DNA of 13,814 bases, from positions 1-13,814 of the forward strand of contig MU617405.1 in the NCBI GenBank assembly GCA_025201705.1, in the 5' to 3' direction. The notes under the pieces were generated by a model. It ran no database searches, was not told the DNA's origin, and worked only from the letters and a program-made list of their open reading frames with translations. The stretch comes from Dissophora ornata (taxonomy: Eukaryota > Mortierellomycota > Mortierellomycetes > Mortierellales > Mortierellaceae). Every line of letters starts with the position of its first letter. Position 1 is the first letter of the stretch. A program made the translations under genes and the position numbers. Positions 8,221 through 13,814 of this stretch are shown here, one piece after another.

Positions 8221-10412
8221 GCAGCTGCTGCGCCGACTTTTGGGGTGTTGACGGTGCATACGAGAGTGGAGGTGAGGATGGTGTTGATGTTATGCCGGGG
8301 ATCGGTTTGGCGTTGTGACGGGGAGATCCAATACGATGACCAGTGACCTGGTCTCGAGGCTGCAAGGGACGTGGTAATGACGATGGTGGCAGAACAATCG
8401 CTTCGCTCTGCATCAATTCTTCAATTTTCCGAGTCTCAAGCTTTAACTGCGGTCCTCGCACTCGCTGCTGCTGCTGCGGTTGCTGTTGCTGTTGCTGTTG
8501 CGGCTGAAGTTCAAAGTATCCAGCCTTCTCGGAATCAGACTTGAACCGAAAGTGATCGCTGCTGCCATGGCTTTTAGAGGATGCCGCGAGCGCTGGGCTG
8601 CTCTGGGGTGAAACCCGGTAACCTGGATTCGTCAACGAGAGCTTGTCGTCGTCCGCGTTGAATCGGTCCTGACCAATACGATCGCTGGGGCTGTCCGGTC
8701 GGTACGCTTTAGGAGGAGGCATCAAGGACATGTTCTCCAAACGCCCTACGCTGGACCGACCGACGGCACCATCTAGGGTGCCACTGCTCGCTTTGGGATC
8801 ATTTGTCGGACGGATGATGCGGCTGCGAATGAGCGATTGAGGCCTCTTGACCTTTGTAAAATCGTAGACTGTGAATTTGTCCTCCATCATCTGCATCTCT
8901 ATTGACAGCTCCGTGTTGGGATCCATTTGAGCACGTTTCTTGGCTTTGAGGGGATTATCCTCCATTAGCAGCTCCTCGAGCTCGTGTGTTGCGTCAAAGT
9001 TGGCACGTTTTGACTGTATTTTCAGAAATGGCATCGTAATTGGTAAGTACAGCGAACAGAACAGGTGGGGGGGTCTAGCAAAAAAAAAACCCCACTCAAA
9101 AAAAATAAACCGCGGATCAACTTACGTCTGGCTCAAATGGGGGAAGTGCCTCCTTCGTTATCAGCTTGTCCCAGTCGATTTCTTGGAACCAAGGGTGTTT
9201 CCTGAACCCATCTATTCCTTCTGATGTGCATCCAAGACGCTTGCTGATGTCTCGTTCGCAGAGCTACCAAGAAAATAAACGTATGAATATACTGTGCGAA
9301 ATGGCTACGTAGTGATACGCTGTTTTGGCGAATGTAAGCGCATGCTGACTTACTTTAGAGAGGACATCCATGCACTCTGCACTAACTAAATCACTGGCGT
9401 TTGGTGGGAATGGCAGTGGATCTCGCAGGATGGAGTTTGTCAACAGGTCGTTGCTCTTACCCCTAAATGGTCGCTGGCATGCAGGGAAGGATTGCGAAAT
9501 TTGGTTAGATTGTTTTTGCCAAAAGAATATACACATACAGTTCATCCTCCAGGTCAGGCTGCGTACCTTTCCAAAAAGCAGCTCGAACATGACGACTCCT
9601 AGACTCCACCAGTCAACAGATTCAAAGTAGCCCTTCCGTTGAAGCACCTCTGGGGCCATGTAGGCCATACTCCCTGCTATTGAGACTAATGGCTTGGCTG
9701 GATTGTAGTATACTGCAATGTTAAAGTCCGTCAGATGTGCATGTCCATGCTCGTCTAACAGGACATTGTCGGGCTTCAAATCTCTGTTGGATCAAAATAA
9801 AATAATAAAATAAAGTATTTGCTCATCAGAATAATATCCCAACACCGTCGGAGCATTTTATTCGGATCTGTGGATAAACTTACCTGTGGATGATCCTTCG
9901 TGAGTGGAGCGCATCCAGCGCAAGTGCCAACTCTGCCACATAGAAGCGGACCACGTCTTCACGCATTGGCCCTGCGCGCTCAAGATGGAAGCGAAGGTCA
10001 CCTCCCAGCATCAGATCCAGGACCATGAACAGGTTCTCATCGTCCTGGAATGCATATCTCAAGTTACAGATCAATGGAAACTCGACCTCTTCTAGAAGTC
10101 GCCGCTCTTGGATAATGTTCTCGACTGCTCGCATTCGGATGCATTTTGCCTTGTTGATGTATTTTAGTGCGTAGATCTCCTTTGTCCGCTTGTGTTGAAC
10201 AACTCGTACTTTTCCAAAGGCTCCTTTGCCGACAGACCGGAGTAGATGAAAATGTGACAGCTCGACTATAACAAGTGCATTCTGTGAGTATTTCATAGGT
10301 GGGAAATGTGCCTGGCTAAACAAGAGGCTCCTCTTTTAGGATGCACAGGCGCGCTTGACTTACTCTCTCCATTAAAGTCAATCGCCTCTTCTTTACAACA
10401 ACCGGCTCCCAT
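7637..10412 (-). CDS. YANK/STK32-family AGC protein kinase with polyQ tail (six exons)
   Basis: Exons 10412-10364, 10265-9884, 9783-9567, 9473-9354, 9263-9126 and 9013-7637 join in frame to 760 residues; introns are 90-112 bp, mostly GTAAGT...AG. The start MGAGCC fits N-myristoylation on Gly2 plus palmitoylation on Cys5/Cys6, so membrane attachment is likely. The kinase domain (about 22-283) has the Gly loop GKGAFGKV 29-36, Lys51, alpha-C Glu70, the HRDLKPDN loop (Asp145), DFN at 163-165 where most kinases have DFG, and MAPE 186-189. DFNIA, the LDEHGH motif and the [11 protein letters not shown] segment just after the domain mark STK32 (YANK) kinases. Residues beyond about 350 are low-complexity: Gln tracts, Asn runs, and Ser/Pro-rich sequence. 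Substrates are unknown. At about 400 residues, human STK32 proteins are much shorter; the long tail is the main difference. Confidence 0.94.
7807..7848. repeat. Mixed CAG/CAA glutamine repeat in kinase exon 6
   Basis: On the coding (minus) strand this is a run of about 13 glutamine codons with CAG and CAA interspersed. Interruption of the codon pattern suggests an older, more stable tract than the pure CAA tract upstream in the same exon. Confidence 0.85.
8144..8221. repeat. Perfect (CAA)26 / (TTG)26 microsatellite coding for Q26
   Basis: Seventy-eight bases of uninterrupted TTG on the plus strand read as 26 CAA codons in the kinase gene, residues 567-592. It is flanked by His on one side and Leu-Gln-Gln encoded with CAG on the other. 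A pure tract of this length is prone to slippage, so its length is likely to vary among strains or be miscounted in assembly. Confidence 0.97.
8466..8505. repeat. Glutamine/proline-rich repeat in kinase exon 6
   Basis: The coding strand reads a Q-rich run broken by single Pro codons, with mixed CAA and CAG. It lies closer to the kinase domain than the Q26 tract and belongs to the same disordered tail. Confidence 0.8.
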
Positions 10413-13164
10413 GGTGTATGTATGCGATGTGAGTTATTAATCGGTAAGGACGTATTGAATGCTTGACCCAGGTGATGGAGGGGTATATGTTATTGGTGGC
10501 AAGCGCTGCACCTGCGTCGTTTCGGTGTTGTTGAGAGAATGGTGGCCAAGAAATACTGATTGATGTGTGGAGAGTTTCGGGGGATAGGTAGGTTGGTGAG
10601 TGGGCTTCGATTCTCGTTGGTTACGTTAGATAGGGTATCCTAGGACTAGAGCAGACGAAGGAGATGCCATTTATCGACGAAGAGAGAGAGAGAGAGAGGT
10701 AAGAAGAGTGAAGGATGGTAGCACTGGTTAGCGAGGCGGACATAGACAAGAGCTGCTTCTGCTGTCATTTCAGGAGCAGAAAAATAACAAGCTGCCATGG
10801 GGTTTGGTCGAACAAAGAAGGGAGCGAGCGCACCAGGTGGGCTGCACAAAAGACAAAAGACAACAGCAATCGCAACAAATCACACAGTGGCCCTTGACTA
10901 ACGGTTGAAACCCACACGCTATCTCGACCAACGCCGTTATTTTTTGCGCCCAATGCCATTTCGACAAAGAGTGAGAGTGGGGAAGGGCGTTGTGAGGGAA
11001 GAGATACAGGGGGCAGAGACATTCAATCGCTCAGTGGTGATCAGGGTTCTAGGGCCTCGGTGTGTGTGTGAGTGTGTGTGTGGGGGATGGGGTTACGAAG
11101 CATGCGATCCCTCGTAGCAAGGGGCAGTAGCGGCGACGTGGGGAGCAGCAACAGGCACGAGGGATAGAGCCAATGCAATCAGACCACCGGCAAGGTTACG
11201 GACTGCGGGGTCCAAGCCGACATTACATTACACCAACGAAGCGCGCGTGCTTATTGCAGGTTCAAGGTTTTTTGTAGCGAAACGAATAAGAGCATCGAGA
11301 TAGAGTGCCATGGTCTAGTCGAGAGCAACGCCCAAGGTGGAAATAAAGTGCAAAAAGAGGAATTTGTTCTAGGCTTGACATAGATGTCTACGATAGTACG
11401 ACGTCGACGTTGTTGTAGTCGTTGGGAGCAGGGGAACGAGGCTCATACACAGGGGAACTACCACCGGTGTTAAGCTTGAGCGCAGGTACGGAAGAAAGGA
11501 AGAGTAGCGGAGGGCATTGAATGGATATGAGAGGAGGGAAGTATGAAGAAGAGAGATGGGATGCCGTGCTGAAGAGAGATGCGAGAAGCGAGATGCATTG
11601 CGAGGTTGGTTCGCTTGCCTCGAGGTGGAATGGGTTTGGGGGAGCAAAACAGGGAGGGGCTACGTGTTCAAACTCCTACGCGACGACGTAGGATCAGTTG
11701 CCTGTGTGCCTGTTTTCTTTTTTTTTCTTTTCGTTTTCCTCTCCGCGCCGTCTCAGACACGAAAGAACTGGTCCGAGGTCAAGCTCGGATATGGATCGGC
11801 CATGCTTTTGCTCGGTTTGAAGAGCGAGATACTGTACATGTACCGTGGCCAGGCTACCCTCCACGCAACTTTAAAAAAATGAAACCTCGTCCCTGAACGG
11901 AAAGGAAAGGAGAGCGTAGGAGGTGTGTACCCAAAGGTGGTCGACATGGTTGTTTGTCACTGATAGTGTTGTTTGCTGCTGGCATTGTAGTTGTGTGCTG
12001 TATCTTTGCCTGTGGTTGAGCTGGGCTTGCGAGGAACCAAGTTCCTGCGTGGAGAGAGCAAGTACTCAGCAGGAGATACCCCTCCCCCCCGCTTGTATTG
12101 CGCACTCGTACCCGCACTCATAGTTCGATCAGCCCATGCCATGGTTGCACACACACACCATGGGATCAGCACAAAAGACCCGGGGCGGAAATGACATGTG
12201 CACTAGCCAACACTTGCCTTCTTCGAGGGGTGGCGGTGGTTTTCTTGACGATGACGAAGGGTAGCGATGAAAAAAAGATGAACAATGTAATTTGTTCGAC
12301 GGGCAGGGTTCGTTGGAAGACACACAGAGAGAGAGAGGGGGGTTGAGATTCTGAAGTGACAGTTGAGAGGGGAGATGCTAGGGTGTGCAACCGTTGGGTG
12401 GTAAATAATTGGAATGTTAAAGCGGACCGTTGAGCAAAGTGCGATGGCAATGGAAGGTGGAATGAGATGGATCACGACTAGTGATGGATTATTGAGGAGG
12501 TGAGATGAAGCAAGGAAGCAAAGCGCACATCAAGGCCCACCCATTCCAAGAAATAAAAGATAAAGCGAGATTGAGAGCACTGTGCACCTTCTCATCCAAA
12601 AAGCACATTATCAACAGAGGGCAATGCGTACCCATATCCCAAGATCATAGCATAGCTCAACTGTCTCGTCCGAGTAGAAGCACAGTACTCCTCCGCACAG
12701 AGTCGGTGCATCCTTGTGCTTGAGAATGTTGCAGAGGGCCCAACATATCCGCTTGTTGCACTCGACCCCCCCCCCTCCTCCCCCCCTTTCCGTGTTTCGC
12801 ATGGGATGAAACAGTTAGAAAGTGCCCTCTCCACATTCAAAAGTGGTAGGACAAGGGGAGAAGGGACAGGCCAGAGCGAAACTGTTGTGTCCTGCTGGAA
12901 TGGAGCATAGTCAATACTCCTCAAGTCATTCAAGTCCATCGACTTTGCTGACATAAAAAATATCGACATTCTTGGTTCCTTGGTGTGGGGATCGCTCACA
13001 CATTGTTGGCCATCTTCCTTTCTGCATTCGTGACACTGGTTTAGTTGTAGTGATATTACGTTATTACTCTATCGTGTATTCCCCCCTCCTTGTCCTTTCT
13101 TTTCTATGTACACCTATGCTTCCGGGTCTGTGTGTAATTATAGGACTCTAAGCGAGAACTCTTT
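10413..13164. other. 2.75-kb gene-poor region between kinase and guanylate kinase
   Basis: I cannot support a gene here. The part next to 10412 must include the promoter and 5' UTR of the minus-strand kinase, and the part next to 13164 the 3' UTR of guanylate kinase. Much of the plus strand between 10560 and 12500 is purine-rich (GA, GGA and GGG runs). Short open frames without family resemblance occur on both strands. Isolated splice-like signals on plus include a GAGAG/GTAAGA donor near 10698-10704, a TTTCAG acceptor ending at 10772, and a long pyrimidine tract with CAG ending at 11755. They might belong to a non-coding transcript or be chance. No tRNA, 5S or spliceosomal RNA was recognised. 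Confidence 0.5.
10681..10698. repeat. (AG)9 microsatellite
   Basis: Nine AG dinucleotides lie about 270 bp upstream of the kinase start codon; on the gene's strand this is a CT run, common in promoters and 5' leaders. It sits directly before a donor-like GTAAGA on the plus strand. Confidence 0.9.
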
Positions 13165-13740
13165 TTAAGCAGTGACTTTGTTGATGTAGGCCAAAAATTT
13201 GGCATACGCTGTCTCGAGGTCATCATTGACAATGATCTCATCGTACGCGCCCTCCTCCTTGGCGTAGTCGAGCTCGCCCTGGGCCGCAGCAAGACGTCCC
13301 TGAATATCAGCCTCCTTTTCAGTACCGCGACCACGAAGACGTTTCTCGAGCTCCTCAATTGAAGGAGGCTGGACCGAGAGGTAGTAGGGGTTCAGATCCG
13401 TGGCCTTGACCAGCTTCACACCCTATTAGAGGATCATTTCCGAAAGAGATAAAATACCACGTTAACGGCCTTGATCAAAAAGCTGTTCTTTGAATTCCCC
13501 CCCCAAGATCTCATCAAAAAGGTCGTGAGGCCGTTACCTGCATATCAATATCCAAGATACAGATTCTTCCCAAGTCGCCAACATTCTTCACGGCCTGGAC
13601 CGTGGTACCATAGAGGTTGCCTGAAAACTCGGCGTTCTCGATGAATTCGCCGCGGGCAACACCATCCAAGAACTGATCCCTGGTCACAAAGTTGTACTCT
13701 ACACCATCTGTTTCTCCGGCGCGAGGAGCACGAGTGGTAT
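13165..13740 (-). CDS. GUK1: Guanylate kinase, 3' portion (two exons in window)
   Basis: Visible exons are 13740-13538 and 13422-13165, split by a 115-bp intron (GTAACG...TAG); a further intron reaches the window edge (its acceptor TAG is at 13743-13741). The roughly 152 residues seen match GMP kinase: TTRAPRAGE (GMP-binding region), YNFV, GEFIENAEFSGNLYGT, the ILDIDMQG strand just at the intron junction, RLRGRGTE (lid region) and IVNDDLE near the C-terminus, which ends in VTA. The enzyme phosphorylates GMP to GDP with ATP in the cytosol, an essential step in GTP supply and GDP-mannose formation. The N-terminal 35-40 residues, including the GPSGxGKST-type P-loop, lie beyond 13814, so the gene is partial by truncation at the window end, not damaged. 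Confidence 0.95.
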
Positions 13741-13814
13741 CTATAGGAGATATTGATACATGGACAAAAGGACAGTGAGCGATCGACGGAAAAAAGGCTC
13801 TTTTTTTTTTTTTT
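13741..13814 (-). other. Intron of guanylate kinase running off the window
   Basis: On the minus strand this reads as intron sequence ending in a pyrimidine-containing stretch and TAG. It contains an A14 run (T14 on plus, 13801-13814) at the window edge. No donor is visible, so the preceding exon lies outside the window. Confidence 0.75.

Noticed and set aside
7939..8346. Poly-Asn, poly-Val and poly-Cys frames over the TTG/CAA repeat
   Set aside because: These are other-frame readings of the (CAA)26 microsatellite; only the Gln frame is continuous with the kinase.
10266..10363. Alternative acceptor CACAG (ending at 10282) for kinase intron 1
   Set aside because: With the GTAAGT donor after 10364 it is out of phase. 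The TATAG acceptor ending at 10266 keeps frame and aligns with the STK32 N-terminus.
11255..11275. tRNA B-box-like GGTTCAAGG
   Set aside because: The box lacks the final conserved C, and no A-box or cloverleaf could be formed around it.
12592..12969. Minus-strand open frame of about 125 codons starting at an ATG (12969), with an overlapping Cys-rich frame nearby
   Set aside because: Several frames on both strands are open over the same stretch, the frame crosses G-rich homopolymers, and I recognise no family. Not enough to call a gene.
1..13814. CRISPR arrays, insertion sequences, bacterial operons or phage genes
   Set aside because: The window is intron-containing fungal DNA with ordinary nuclear genes; no array, transposase or terminal inverted repeat was seen.

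Overview
The window is nuclear DNA from a fungus. It has spliceosomal introns of about 90-150 bp with GTAAGT-like donors, an eEF3-family ABC ATPase (fungal-type), and a YANK/STK32-type AGC kinase of a kind absent from budding yeast. Homopolymer and CAA/CAG repeats are frequent. An early-diverging filamentous lineage such as Mortierellomycota/Mucoromycota fits, but that placement is inference; no marker here proves it.

Layout: 1-873 is gene-poor 3' flank. At 874-4235 (-) lies a three-exon eEF3-family ATPase whose second ABC cassette and C-terminus look more like the New1/Elf1 paralogue than canonical eEF3. At 5275-5861 (-) is a three-exon gene for RNA polymerase III subunit RPC11. A 223-bp divergent promoter (5862-6084) separates it from the gene for ribosomal protein uL1 (Rpl1/L10a) at 6085-7236 (+). 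That gene's first exon appears to be only ATG-AG, followed by a long GC-AG intron with a tandem NAGNAG acceptor. A convergent 400-bp spacer follows. At 7637-10412 (-) is a six-exon YANK/STK32-like kinase with a lipidation-type N-terminus (MGAGCC) and a roughly 460-residue disordered tail carrying a pure (CAA)26 polyglutamine tract. Positions 10413-13164 form a 2.75-kb stretch with no gene I can support. At 13165-13740 (-) are the last two exons of guanylate kinase, whose 5' end runs off the window.

Functionally, several neighbours serve protein synthesis: an eEF3-like ribosome ATPase, a Pol III subunit and a ribosomal protein. The Pol III subunit and ribosomal protein genes share one promoter region, which would suit co-regulation with growth. 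The kinase and guanylate kinase have no evident link to them. All splice models were derived by eye from reading frame, splice consensus and remembered family sequences. No transcript data or database search was used.
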